From: an uncultured Verrucomicrobiota bacterium | GTDB taxonomy: Bacteria; Verrucomicrobiota; Verrucomicrobiia; Limisphaerales; UBA1319 | Assembly: GCA_903845125.1 (NCBI GenBank) | Contig: CAIMWS010000539.1 | Location: forward strand, 1 to 64,000 | DNA length: 64,000 nt | Direction of reading: 5' to 3' | Shown: piece after piece, positions 32,201-38,100 of the stretch | Position numbering within the stretch: position 1 is the stretch's first letter | Layout: every line of letters begins with the position of its first letter | Made by a program: the position numbers and the translations under genes | Notes under the pieces: model-generated | What the model was told of the DNA's origin: nothing | The model's input: only the letters and a program-made list of their open reading frames with translations | Databases searched by the model: none

Positions 32201-35082
32201 CGAATCCCAACGCGCAGGCAGAGGTCATTCGCCAGGCACTCGACCAGGCGGGTGTGAACGCGCGGACGGTGAGCTATGTGGAGACGCACGGCGCCGGAAC
32301 CAAGCTGGGTGACCCGATCGAGGTCCTGGGGTTGACGCGGGCCTTCCGGCAGGACACGCGCGAATCCGGTTTTTGCGCCATGGGTTCGGTCAAATCGAAC
32401 GTGGGACACCTGGAGGCGGCGGCCGGCATGGCCGGAATAACCAAAGTGATCCTCCAGATGCAGCACCAGCAGCTGGTGCCCAGCCTGCATTCGGCACAGT
32501 TGAATCCGGACATCAAGTTTGAGGAAACGCCGTTCATCGTGCAGCAAAAGCTCGAGCCTTGGCAGCGGCCAGTCCTGGAGATCAACGGAGTGACGGTAGA
32601 TCAACCGCGGCTGGCCGGCATTTCGGCCTTTGGAGCCGGCGGATCCAACGCACATGTCATCGTGGAAGAATACGAGGATGTGCGCCCGGCCTGCAGCCAG
32701 GGCGGGCCATGCCTGGTGGTGCTTTCGGCCCGAAACCAAAGCCGGCTCAAGGAAATGGCCAGGGCTTTGCGCCAGTTTGTCTCTGAAAGCCCCGACTTGG
32801 ATTTGGCGGACCTTGCCTACACACTCCAGATAGGACGTGAAGCGATGGAGGAGCGGGTGGGCTTCGTGGTGGAAGCCATGGCGGATTTGCCAATCCGCCT
32901 CACCGCCTTCCTGGAGGGCAAACCGGATGTTTTCACCCGCCTCCAATCGCGGGTGGACAAGGCTGCCGCGGAGCGGTTCCTGGATGAGGCGGATCTGGCT
33001 GGCCTGGTCTCAAAATGGGTCGAAACCGGGGATTATATCAAAATCCTGGAAGTTTGGATTCGCGGCTATGGCCTCAATTGGAACCAGCTTTACCCCGCCG
33101 GGGCGCCGCGGAGAATCGGGCTGCCCACCTATCCGTTTGCCAAAGAGAAATATTGGTTCCTGGACACGCCACCCCGGCTGCAGCGCGACGAGCTGGCGGG
33201 CCAGCTTGAATCGCCGGAGGCGCCTGCCGATTCATGGCTCGTTTTCCGCGAAGAATGGGCTGCGCAGGAGCTGCCAGATCCGTTGGATTGGCGGGAACGC
33301 CTGGCTGGACAGGCGGGCAAACACGTCGCCATTGCCGCGGTGGATCCGGCCGAAGCCGAGGCCGTGGCAGCGTTCCTGCGCCAACTGGAAGCAGAGTCGT
33401 TGTCCGCCCCGCCCTTGCGGATCTCCATCCTGGGCATGGATCCTGAGTCCAGGATTGGCGAAACTCCCGAGGTGGTGTTGTTCCTGGGGCCGGGCATCCA
33501 GGACCGGGCCACCGTCGAGCCATCTGAAGAGGATCTTTCCGCCGTGTTCCATCTCAGCCGCAGGCTGATGAACTCGGGTTGGGATGAGCCGGTGGCCATC
33601 TACTATCTTTATGAAGGTGGCGGTGGCCAGCCGCGCGTTGATTGCGAGGCCCTGGCCGGTTTTCTCCGAGCGGCGATGAAGGAAAATGAGCAGCACATTT
33701 GGACGCTGATTGGAGATTATAGCCGGGATCCCAGCCGGTCCCGGCCGCAGTTGCTGGTCAAGGAATGGCTCCTGGGTTCAGCCGGTGGTGGTGAGATCCG
33801 GTATGCCCCGGGCCAGCGCCTGGTCCGGAGGCTGGCCGAAACCAGCCTTCCGCCGCAGGCCCGGCTGCCGTTCAAAGAGGGTGGGGTTTACCTGCTGGCG
33901 GGCGGCCTGGGTTATTTGGGAAGGCAATTATCCCTCGAACTTGCCCGCCGTTATAAAGCAACCCTGGTGCTTTTGACGCGGGGCGCCCGGGATGAATCGC
34001 GCGCCGCTCATTGCCGCCAGCTGGAGGCGTTGGGAGCCAAAGTCCTGTGTGAATCGGTGGACATCACAGACCGGGATCGCCTGGCCGCAGTTTACGCAGA
34101 GGTGATCCGGCGGGTTGGCCCTCTTAATGGGGTGTTCCACCTCGCCCGCCACCATGAGGATCAGCTGATCGCCCGCAAACCCTGGCCATCCTTTTTGCGG
34201 GTGATTCAGCCGAAGGCCCAGGGGATGTTATACCTGGACGAATTGACGCAGGATCAGCCGCTGGACTTCTTTGCGGTGTTTTCATCCCTGGGGGCTTATG
34301 GGGTTCGCGGAGCGAGCGATTACTCCTATGCGACCGCTTTTCAGAATGCCTTTTCCACACTGCGCAACCAGTGGGTGCGGGAAGGCCGGCGCTCCGGTGC
34401 TACCACCGCCCTGTGCTGGGGGCCGTGGGTGGAGGATCATTTGTTCCCGGAGTCGCGCAGCCGGCTGGTCGATGCCGGATTTGCGCTGATCGAAATGGGG
34501 TCTGGATTCCAGGTCTTGGGGGAGGCCCTGGCGGGTGGGGTGACACCGCTGGGATTGGTCAAAATCCGGGATGGAGCGAAGGTCAGGGGAATGTTCGGCT
34601 TGGCGGAAAGCCATCCGCCAGTGGCCGCAGGCGGGGGCCTGGCTGACCTCGATCAGTTAATGGGGCAGTGGGAGCAGCGCCGCCTGCAGGGGGAGGATGT
34701 TTCCGAAGCGGTGGCGGAGCGCATCACGCTGGATGAGCTGAACGCTTTGCCGGAGGCGCTGATCCAGCGGGTGGACCGATTGCTTTTCGGAACGAATGGC
34801 AAGGGTGGCGCCGCGCCGGCGGTGGCGGTGGCGGAAGCGGCCCAGCCGAAGCCCGGCGCCGAGGCCGGGGAGGTGGACCAGGTGATCCGAACCTTGCTGG
34901 CCGAGGTCTTGCATTTGACGGAGATCGATGATGAACGATCGTTTATGGATTACGGGCTGGATTCCATCGCCGGCATGCAGTTGGCGGTGCGGTTGGAAAA
35001 GCGGCTCAAAAAGGAAGTTTCACCGCAATCGTTGATCGGCTTCCCCACGGTGGCCGAACTGGCAAAGCATTTGGTCCCCTGA
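14233..35082 (+). CDS. Giant trans-AT PKS: six modules M4-M9
   Basis: A protein of 6949 residues. Modules in order: KS0-DH-ACP (KS 42-467, Cys213, His349, Phe388 instead of the second His; DH His667/Asp825; ACP Ser965). KS-ACP (Cys1219; Ser1711). KS-KR-cMT-ACP (Cys1940; Tyr2769; SAM motif about 3046-3056; Ser3295). KS-KR-ACP (Cys3530; Tyr4333; Ser4492). KS-cMT-ACP (Cys4735; SAM motif about 5371-5382; Ser5621). KS-KR-ACP (Cys5884; Tyr6697; Ser6911). There is no AT or ER. The start at 14233 is the first ATG after an in-frame stop at 14197-14199. An Arg/Lys/Glu-rich N-terminal helix precedes the KS0 and may dock to the preceding protein. The protein ends directly after its last ACP, again in a KR-ACP that faces a KS0 on the next protein. 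Confidence 0.96.
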   Translation: MPNRAEKRTQIEALLRDAERSKPAVAPPPPSVVPASRPLGPVPMAIVGLAGKYPGAETIDDFWANLIGRRNCIQEMRGERAEEFARLGGGRNGQGDLRIKHFGLLQEIHRFDAPFFNISRREAEVMDPHMRLLLETVWTCIENAGYRPRSLDPQTGVFTAFYNYEFADLLRELEVEAASEAYLAAGTTGAIFANRISFLLGLNGPSEVYNTACSTALVALHRSIQAICAGDCRQAIIAGVSLLLTPGRVVALSGMGILNTTGVCNPYSHPAHGEVIGEGVGAILIKPLAQAVADRDYIYAVVRGTDVNHPGDRSGRLTLPSADALADLLAATYRKLGIRLGNLRYVEGHGAGAEADVIELRALQRFLEKAGFQGGKVPVGSVKGNIGFGEASGGMAQLAKCALAFHHGQLPGTLHFEQVDPVFALSHSWLEIQTANATLEHGGAEDCMSILAYGLGGSNAHVVVSGYTPLPAGLDAPAQPYLMLFSAGSEGALAEYLRQLGEHLRVDTNWARYRAICGSDSAALWCVARTLAGRERHAPCRLAFLVDTVAALQQCLVDYLAGTPNERIIRSGEPAAVAGWEPGWAAGVRWVNGENAAAEDHLGGGAHQKLPLPGIPFCGDVYRLPLSRRRAQPARLNIEDRWVVTQDDHGTAVELELSREDYFIAQHLVEGVAIMPAAGYLALLFRIARQVLRQESGTIENLAWIRPLEIQGGPATMRFEMAESGAFRIYHKELDRLCCKGRWLRPSDTLAAGCHSQVQADQLEGRVPVVDQALYWAMANAPETRQFHGPALRRLAAIHQVGDQLVGIMDPLDGEASLPEIAFIDSALGTCRGFSLAVPGGAQAVVPFAVERIHWLRPVDASRKGYAAVKERRDALGRYDISIENGAGEVYAVLEGYYPKPFTRLAPTGGTVQASAVAPVPPPKAGQPLRDCLLSEFRQRIAAFLKCQVAEVPLDESLAPLGLDSIGINTLTDQISQRLGFDLPATVFFEYAHLRDLVEYLVRDFPAELEAFAAQSAGTSGMVGTAMVQPAAAPLRLPTPTDRSRVDGVADIAVVGMGGLFPGARNVHELWEKISSGQDLIIEMPEPRRQSVYRVYADALRDLKGIYGGFVEDADKFDAAFFGFTEAEVMAMDPQQRLFLEAAWAAIEDAGYFPPALSGRKVGVYVGAIVNDYSAYLNDVGYPVSMFHEGTGSSLAGIANRLSYFLNWTGPSQAVDTACCSSLYAIDRAVNDLLKGDCEAALAGGVSFVCTAGGYEMYAAMDYLAKDWRCKAFAAGGNGWSKAELFGAVFLKRLEDAIRDRDPIYAVIKATGTNHGGKGYFYTQPNSGRHVELMREVYRKAQVDPRSIIHIEAHGSGTEMGDALEFNSISRALREFAAEQGVELPANRCGLGSIKSNFGHAEAGAGIAGFIKTVLLLHERSLPPTLHIENVNPHLRLSQSPLFLVDQARTFAEHEGATAGEPHSAGVHSFNFSGAAAHALVAEYRAGSENGTLGLSRFPVCISAKTPRALAAYCRELAQFLKKAPAVPGWFDRAVFTINRTKSFFPCRRGFIVYSAGDLIAQLEAEASSGNNRTLPAGSKPARSGKADYPPLGDGNVEWLVERWLGEADFDWSLVLKPFSLACLHLPTYPFEHDRSYFPQAAAGAVRIAGRPEAVAPIPSAVSPPVPVQRAEPVLSGTVEQQLAGILGEILAVAPSAIDLDQSVGEYGFDSLKIVALSAALNKHFGLQTVPPDLFEFSTPREMVALVSAADQTRSKNLAAPTGRPASGRDDIAIIGMSGQFPGASDLEQFWQNLVAGRDSITEIPPDRWDWKSIFGDPRREDGKTNVRWGGFIEDVPVFDPLFFHISPLEAQAMDPQQRLLMMYVWRAIEDAGYRPSSLAGSHTGLFIGTGSTAYSAWVAAGEAAGEGYSSTGSIPSMGPNRMSHFLDLHGPSEPVETSCSSSLVAIHRAVSAIKAGECDLAIAGGINTIITPDDHIGFSKAGMLCEDGRCKTFSAAANGYVRGEGVGMLVLKSLSAAEADGDPIYGVIRSSVVNHGGRATSLTAPNPKAQAELLRAAYAKAGIDPWTIGYIEAHGTGTPLGDPIEVNALTQAFQALYAAAGAPGVREAHCALASVKTNIGHLELAAGVAGVIKVLLQLRHGLLVQGLHCERINPYIKLEGTPFYLLPENRPWPQVMGGDGRPLPRRAGVSSFGFGGVNAHLVLEEYVPPAEARPAAAGPLPPPLVLLSARNPERLQEAVANLHGFLRRHPGTALGDLAYTLQIGREEMEARLALSAGSIDELQVKLQQVINGQNDVEGCLRGLVAGPGGGSGPASLTLRADSQTDPGRLASHWVNGGRVDWCTSQAGCRRIRLPAYPFARERYWRGEVASAANGLPAAEPEATVFIPQWEDAGSWVQPTALRAPSTVVIVESGTAFGLPQALAEHCRQRFPGAAILRIQIGDQTGSGSPGEWRCGRDDAGGFEACLGDWAAIDTLFFIANEEPLDPDWPAQDEVQLLRLAKAVKRRLSGASQAACFILTVDNYRVADSAVHPRGGGLTGLAYAIAQGDHRLQVRNIDLSAADADRRESLPALLDAILSEPPSHRGEVIKFFAGQRYRQTLIPLAWPGGSPKGFRPNEVYVILGGSGLVGDLVTRILIQRFQARIIWLGRSPEDHPGIRARLDSYQGLPGKPIYRQADALDLASLRGAVERIRGDYGEIHGALFAGNVFSFDNSVAETTELDFTRILGIKTKGSLNFVEAFKEVPLGFMCFFSSAQAYSFSGAAALSAYAAGITFTDSLVRSLGESAAFPVGTVNWGFWESSREGPSAVGNAGFLDAATGVDALDRFIGLLRERVLSQILCLKTSPAVRGLMPIHGDRLTLAVGTVVVQNPAALARAGYVGYERPPLADIPGADEFEAWMVKLLEAQMRDMALPAGEEAAVTPGLRMWLRQTRRLLEEKRALVDASAGAASVWAAWELRKPILRQERQLQAQILLAEECLRKLPAALRGEIRPTEILFPAGSMEKVEPVYADNSQFTYFSTVVADAVLAFLEQRREFDPGCRVRILEIGAGTGGTTAVVLASLRGWEPFIEEYCYTDVSHAFLAHGERRFASGRPFLKFRLLDIEQAPAGSEEGWGTYDLVLAANVLHATQDIRRTIRHAKAALKRHGQLILDEIAGPSIFAHLTFGLLPGWWRFEDSALRIPGSPGLYPETWQRVLREEGFETIAFPAREAHRFGQQVIVAGSDGVIRLEKRAGREAGEKTVEPREAAKPTGANPGLAGGSVKQRITGILSEFLRIPESQLLAGTPFSDYGVDSILGINFVDRLSAELGLSLNSAILFEHSTIDRLSAFLAENYPDQVLAGRSQAVVSSAAPIPAATAPKKADFQAEVSTGEIAVIGMAGQFPGAKDVESLWRNLVDGQAVVQDLPAHYLDAGQVFDGFDKARELSCRRGGILEDRACFDPLFFNISPREAESMNPHQRLILQESWKALEDAGINPRSLGGAKAGLFIGAEPCGYEHESFTGASDAIIASRLSYFLDLKGPALVVNTGCSSSATAIHLACESLRQGESQLAIAGGVFAVLGQELLVRLSAMDMLSLTSACHSFDAEADGTVFSEGVGVVVLKRLADAIADGDPIYGVIPASGMNQDGASNGITAPNGKAQESLLVDVYRRFHIDPERFSYVEAHGTGTRLGDPVEANALARAFGQFTARRHFCAVGSVKAALGHTSAAAGVIGLIKVLLMMRHGKLPGMPHFKRLNPLIEFENSAFYVNETVQDWPAASGQPRFAAVNSFGHSGTNVHLVVRSHEVPLPVASAGGPQVIVLSAKDGDRLKEAAGRLAAFVDQNPTVDLRALACTLQVGRESMRERLALIVDEAAELPAKLKAWIRGEGPVAACWRGTADPADRALQLLQTDEASRDLPARWMAQGKLDPLAELWTLGADVDWQLLYQHDRPVRLRLPTYPFAREHYWAPKRGPGSGSAALRPRPPAEEERILCFEENWEPLAANASPLNPPANRIQTLVCLLSDPQHQEAFSRAMHALAPSARVVFLGQADVGPGRDAEAFGKAWSKLGPGDAFIYLWPVEDRRLITDILPLAGLLQAVSQGGTKPGRVIFAGGYADGWERCHLESWIGIERSLGLVLPEVQAAVLAAQAGLGDPVSMATWADRIWRMLGQDKLESVRYEGGIGHALRFRELNLVAVAAPRLDGKTLLITGGGGGLGLRMAKWLAAKWRVNLVLTGRSPWSADRQGMLDGIQRLGCRVHYGQADVCDVQAMAAVLQEARNKLGPIHGVIHAAGIKDTRTVFEKSPAELQAVMDPKVKGTLVLDEVLAQDPLEFVCYCSSSAAILGDFGACDYAMGNRFQMAYAAHRNLLAAEGRRQGRTCAICWTMWRGTGMGSRGGEETALGLKASGQRPLDPEEGLELFGQLLAQDKGQCIVLAGRAAQVRRALRCDSVPAAPVRNAAQPAGASAAILAPGTLEEKLLSDLGEQLSQLFKIPTTRLGSSQNFADFGIDSIGLAELARLLSKRYGIELSPSVFFGHSTLDAVTRYLSEKHAAMAGAFFNRPPSVPENRPVEPPPWPVPAPAGHQPAMVPEPIAIIGMSGRFPGARGVEEMWQILFEGRNAVTEMPADRFEQPAGSGGLKGDPAQASRPSCGCIPGVREFDPVFFEISPAEAEEMDPRQRLLLQEGWNALEDAGFGPEQLARQRIGMFVGVEEGDYPRRAAEGSITANHTGILAARLAYFLNLKGPVMAINTSCSSSLVAVHQACQTLRSGECDAVLAAGVNLILNPDNLLAMAQAGMLSPDGTCFAFDRRASGMVPGEAVVAIVLKPFRQAVADGDPIHAVILGSGINYDGKTNGITAPSGVAQAELLRKVWEKAGIQPQQMEYIVAHGTGTRLGDPVEVNALAEAFHGAPAVPASCALTSCKTNFGHTFAASGLVSLVALVQAMRHQTIPASLHCREPNEFIHWEGRPFYVSLANQTWRSSPGRARIGGVSAFGMSGTNAHVVVRDHAVVEAPQPELPGHYLLAWSAKTAEALRERILQFVHWVETRRFTNQQLPAISRTLLLGRHSFAHRCAVVVRHLEEAVEALAAFEATGAIQESPRPGIFKGTVEKVFRSGGTVPERDDLPPAKFLPADGQAAGLADSLCLAAEQWCRGAEIDWAQFLDPNHSQRLHLPGYPFSRRSYWLESGAESKAKKEEPMPARKAPTTTWWQLSVANAEAAQQLLATPAGDMDRHLAGLLAATLHSLGLREEDQRLVQSTARKNAPAYLERWLEESRRLLGESGESGAGVRPLASVWAEWDAAKVRWMDDACLKAQASLVEHCLRALPEILRGERRATDVLFPDYSVELVEAVYRNHPVADLFNDAVGQAAAAWIEHRLGRDPGARIRVLEIGAGTGGTTAAVLPLLAPFKEHLEEYCYTDISKAFLIPAGSKFVPAHPFVVPRLFDVSQPVAGQGIAPYSYDLVIAANVLHATPDIRRAIRNAGSTLRPGGVLILNELSANGWFTHLTFGLLEGWWLHQDEALRLRGCPAVASDTWHRLLTEEGFVQVHFPLEQGHGLGQQVIVAEKGGALPGLPMGGLGGSPEPASAKAGPEAPAVAGEKALSKLAIDHFKQLVGAALKMAPNDIDPAAPLEGYGMDSLMIGKVMARLREAFEDIPSTLLFEIQTVAALAEYFLSHRKAEMMDRLGFKPVAAESPRPAAAGNGHEPGAITRAGPPVAQATPAGPREAIAIIGMSGHFPSAPDLGTYWENLKAGKDCITEIPPERWSLDGFFHPDMEEAIEAGKSYCKWGGFLEGFWNFDPLFFNLSPRLALEMDPQERLFVQAAWEALEDAGYTRDGLARQYDGRVGVFTGVSHTEFNVLGPDLWRAGQQIYPRTSFGSVANRVSFLFNLKGPSVPVDTMCSSALTAIHAACESILRGECALAIAGAVNLCLHPSTYVALCASRLLSKSAKCCSFGLGDDGYVPAEGVGVLLLKKFSEAVRDRDRIHAIIRGTAVNHGGRTNGYTVPNPNAQAEVIRQALDQAGVNARTVSYVETHGAGTKLGDPIEVLGLTRAFRQDTRESGFCAMGSVKSNVGHLEAAAGMAGITKVILQMQHQQLVPSLHSAQLNPDIKFEETPFIVQQKLEPWQRPVLEINGVTVDQPRLAGISAFGAGGSNAHVIVEEYEDVRPACSQGGPCLVVLSARNQSRLKEMARALRQFVSESPDLDLADLAYTLQIGREAMEERVGFVVEAMADLPIRLTAFLEGKPDVFTRLQSRVDKAAAERFLDEADLAGLVSKWVETGDYIKILEVWIRGYGLNWNQLYPAGAPRRIGLPTYPFAKEKYWFLDTPPRLQRDELAGQLESPEAPADSWLVFREEWAAQELPDPLDWRERLAGQAGKHVAIAAVDPAEAEAVAAFLRQLEAESLSAPPLRISILGMDPESRIGETPEVVLFLGPGIQDRATVEPSEEDLSAVFHLSRRLMNSGWDEPVAIYYLYEGGGGQPRVDCEALAGFLRAAMKENEQHIWTLIGDYSRDPSRSRPQLLVKEWLLGSAGGGEIRYAPGQRLVRRLAETSLPPQARLPFKEGGVYLLAGGLGYLGRQLSLELARRYKATLVLLTRGARDESRAAHCRQLEALGAKVLCESVDITDRDRLAAVYAEVIRRVGPLNGVFHLARHHEDQLIARKPWPSFLRVIQPKAQGMLYLDELTQDQPLDFFAVFSSLGAYGVRGASDYSYATAFQNAFSTLRNQWVREGRRSGATTALCWGPWVEDHLFPESRSRLVDAGFALIEMGSGFQVLGEALAGGVTPLGLVKIRDGAKVRGMFGLAESHPPVAAGGGLADLDQLMGQWEQRRLQGEDVSEAVAERITLDELNALPEALIQRVDRLLFGTNGKGGAAPAVAVAEAAQPKPGAEAGEVDQVIRTLLAEVLHLTEIDDERSFMDYGLDSIAGMQLAVRLEKRLKKEVSPQSLIGFPTVAELAKHLVP
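14350..17270 (+). other. Module M4: KS0-DH-ACP, second half of a split bimodule
   Basis: The KS keeps Cys213 (TACSTA) and His349 (EGHGAGA), but the second His motif reads KGNIGF, with Phe388 in place of His. It is probably non-elongating. The DH has HLVEG and P for HxxxGxxxxP at His667. Its second motif is Asp825-SALG, with Gly where Gln or His is usual. ACP Ser965 is in LGLDSIG. The DH probably dehydrates the beta-hydroxyl made by the KR at the end of the previous protein. Confidence 0.82.
17374..19480 (+). other. Module M5: divergent KS-ACP, no reductive domain
   Basis: The KS has Cys1219 (DTACCSS), EAHGSGT and KSNFGH, so all three catalytic residues are present. It departs from its neighbours elsewhere: GWSKAELFG replaces the usual VPGEGVG loop, and the C-terminal GGSNAH motif reads FSGAAAH. 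ACP Ser1711 is in YGFDSLK. A beta-keto product is expected unless a trans-acting enzyme intervenes. Confidence 0.8.
19540..24250 (+). other. Module M6: KS-KR-cMT-ACP
   Basis: The KS is intact (ETSC1940SSS, EAHGTGT, KTNIGH). The KR has GGSGLVG and Tyr2769 in YAAGITF; the usual Asn is absent, as in the KRs of M13-M15. The C-methyltransferase has the SAM-binding LEIGAGTGGTT and the NVLHAT motif. ACP Ser3295 is in YGVDSILG. The predicted unit is alpha-methyl-beta-hydroxy. Confidence 0.88.
24346..27840 (+). other. Module M7: KS-KR-ACP
   Basis: The KS is of the type found after KR-cMT modules (HQRLILQES, NTGC3530SSS, EAHGTGT, ALGH). The KR has GGGGGLG and Tyr4333 in DYAMGN, with the Asn retained. 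ACP Ser4492 is in FGIDSIG. The predicted unit is a beta-hydroxyl; there is no DH. Confidence 0.87.
27946..31230 (+). other. Module M8: KS-cMT-ACP, no KR
   Basis: The KS is intact (NTSC4735SSS, VAHGTGT, KTNFGH). The cMT has LEIGAGTGGTT and NVLHAT, preceded by its usual helical lid region. ACP Ser5621 is in YGMDSLM. With no KR, the expected intermediate is an alpha-methyl-beta-ketothioester. Confidence 0.86.
31348..35079 (+). other. Module M9: KS-KR-ACP at a second split junction
   Basis: The KS is intact (DTMC5884SSA, ETHGAGT, KSNVGH). The KR has GGLGYLG and Tyr6697 in DYSYATAFQNAF, the same variant signature as the M3 KR. A helical KR-ACP spacer at about 34645-34795 (WEQRRLQGE) parallels the one in M3. 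ACP Ser6911 is in YGLDSIAG and ends the protein. The next protein begins with a KS0. Confidence 0.86.
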
Positions 35083-35104
35083 CATTAAAACGGTGGCGAT
35101 TACC

Positions 35105-35136
35105 ATGAATAGGATTTCTGACCGGCAGGATTGAAC
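35105..35136 (+). promoter_or_regulatory. Ribosome binding site and short upstream ORF of the fourth gene
   Basis: AGGA at 35127-35130 lies 6 bases before the ATG at 35137, which is why I prefer that start over the in-frame TTG at 35131. A 9-codon ORF (35105-35134) ends 2 bases before the start and could carry ribosomes across the 54-base gap. Nothing else is visible in the gap. Confidence 0.45.
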
Positions 35137-38100
35137 ATGTTGAGCATCCAGGAACAAAGACGGCGCATCGCGGAGGAGCTGGAGCGGCTTTCCCGGCTCA
35201 AGGCTGGCCGGAAGCCTTTGGCTTCCGCTCCCGCCGCGAGGCTTCCCGTGCCCGAGGGCGAACTGGAACCGATCGCCATTATCGGGCTGTCGGGTTGCCT
35301 GCCTGGTTGCCAGTCGGTGGACGCTTTCTGGCGGGCCTTGGACGAAGACCGATGCCTGCTCGAGGCGCCGCCCCCGGAACGTCTGGCTTTGTGGAACCGG
35401 CTTCAACCGGGATGGTCCGAACGGGCAGGGCGCGGGATCCCTGGGGGTGGTTTCATCCCCGATATCCGGGGTTTCGCCCCCGAGTTCTTTGGCGTGCTGC
35501 CTGGGCAAGCGCATGGCTTGGATCCCCGCCAGCGATTGCTGCTGATGAGTGTTTACCACACCCTGGAGGATGCGGGATACGCTCCCGGATCCCTGAAGCA
35601 AAAACCGGTCGGCGTGTTCGTGGGGATTGAGGAAGATGAATACTTCCAGACCCTGCAGGACTTGGGCCTGCCGCCCAGCGGCGGCGATGGGCTGGCGGCC
35701 AGCATGGTAGCGAACCGCATCTCGTGGTTCTTTGATTTCCGGGGCCCCAGCGAAGTGGTTAACACGATGTGTTCCGGCGCGGCGGTGGCGCTGCACCGGG
35801 CGGTCGGTTCGCTGCGCCTGGGGGAAAGCTCGATGGCGTTGGTGGGCGCCGCGAATCTGATGCTGCGCCCCGAGCCCTTCATGCAGTTGATCCAGACCGG
35901 GCAATTGAGTCCGGACCTTTCCATCCATTCCTTTGGCCGGGGTGCACAAGGCTTCCTGCGGGCGGATGGGGTGGCGAGCGTGCTCTTGAAACGCCTGTCC
36001 CAGGCGGAAGCAGACGGCGATCCGATTTATGCGGTGATCCGCCACACGGCCACGAACTATAACGGCAAGGGGGGGATGTCCATCGCGGCGCCCGATATTG
36101 CCGCCCATGCGGAACTGATTGAACGCTGTTATCGGCAGGCCGGGATCGATCCCCGGGAGGTCCGTTACATCGAGGCGCAGGGCATGGGACAACCCGTGGC
36201 GGACCTGGCGGAATGGCAGGCCTGCAACCGCGCCTTGTCGAAGCTGGCCGGCGAGCGGGGTGTTCGACTGGCTCCGGGGGCATGCCGCATTGGCAGCCTC
36301 AAGCCCATGACCGGCCACATGCATTCCGCTTCGGCTTTGGGTGCGCTGTTCAAGGTCATCCACTGCCTGCGGACAGAGACGATCCATAAGATTCCGGGTT
36401 TTTCGGAACTCAATGCGGATCTTGAAAGCCCGGAACAGCCCTGCGCACCCGCCCGCCACACGGAACCATGGCCCACCTCCGGGCGGCCCCGGCTGGCGGG
36501 GCTCCATGCCTACGGAGCGGGCGGCAATAATGCGCACCTCCTCATCCAGGAATACCGCCCGGCGTTCCCCGCGGAGCGGGAACCGGCGCCGGTGATCCTC
36601 CGGGTATCGGCGGAGTCGGTGGCGCAACGGCAGGAGGTCGTCAGGCGTTTGCTGGAGGCGGTCGGGCAGCATCCTGAATACCCGCTGGCGTCGGTGGCCC
36701 AAACGCTGCAGCAGGGGCGCGATGAAATGGCCTGCCGGCTGGCGTTTGTGGCGGCGGATAAAACGGCCTGGATGGCCCAGGCACGGGCTTTTCTGGCCCA
36801 CCAAAACTCCCCGGGGATTTTCCGGAGTGAGGAGACCGCGAGCGGCCAGTTGCCGGAGTTCATGGCCCGTGCCGGGCAGTTGGCGCAGGCCTGGGCGCAG
36901 GGAGCCGCCGGCCAGGACTGGCCAACCGCGGCGCACCATCGCCTGCACCTTCCCGGGTATCCTTTCGCCCTCAAGGATTGCTGGTTCGATCATATTCCCC
37001 TCGAAACGCCAGCGCTTGCCCGGCCGGCCACCGGCGAGGTCATGGGCAGTGCGGAAGCGGAGGCGATCGTGCGCTCGTTGCTGGGCCGCCATCTTGAAAT
37101 CCCTTCCGCGCAGGTGGATTTGGATGCCGCCTTCGTGGATCAAGGTTTCAGTTCAACGATGGTTGCCGGGGTTGCCGCTGAATTGAATCGCCGGCATTCG
37201 ATCCAGCTGGAGCCAGCCCGGTTTTTTGAATTTACAAGCCCCCGGCAGTTGGTGGGCGCGCTGATGGAATATACGGGAAAAACTATAACCGCCCGGGAGG
37301 CCGGCTCCCCGTGTGAACCGCGCGCAGCGGCGGGGGGGACGCATGCCGCCCCGCGCCACACGCCGTTTGTCCCCATCGCGATCATTGGTTTGGCCGGGAG
37401 GTATCCGGGGGCGTCGAACTTGGAGGAATTTTGGGATAACCTGCGGCAAGGCCGGGACTGCATTACGGAGATCCCGGCAGACCGCTGGCCCCTGGCCGAA
37501 CATTTTGATCCGAATCCCGAGACTGCCGCCAAGAGTGGGAAGAGTTACGGGAAATGGGGAGGCTTCATTTCCGGGCTGAATGAATTTGATCCGCTCTTCT
37601 TCAAGATCTCCCCCCTGGAGGCCGAGTCCATGAATCCCAAAGAGCGGCTGGTGCTGCAAACCGTCTGGCATGTGCTGGAGGATGCGGGGCAGAGGCTGGA
37701 GTCGCTGGCGGGTGACCGGGTGGGGGTCTTTTTCGGGGTGACGCGTGCGGGATGGGACGCCTACCCCGGAACCTTCAGCTCGGTCGCCAACCGCGTCTCC
37801 TATTTCTGTGGTTTTCGCGGGCCCAGCGTGGCCATGGACACGATGTGTTCCTCCTCGCTGGTGGCCATTCACGAGGCCTGCCAGCACCTGCAGACCGGTG
37901 GTTGTGATCTGGCGGTGGCGGGAGGAGTCAACCTCTATTTACACCCTTCACATTTTGTAGTCCTGGCGCATGGCCGCTTTCTTTCCCCCGACGGAAAGTG
38001 CCGGGCCTTTGGGGCAGGGGCCAATGGCATGACCCCCGGAGAAGGGGTGGGAGCGGTTTTGCTGAAGCCATTGGCCCGGGCCTTGCGGGATGGGGATCGG

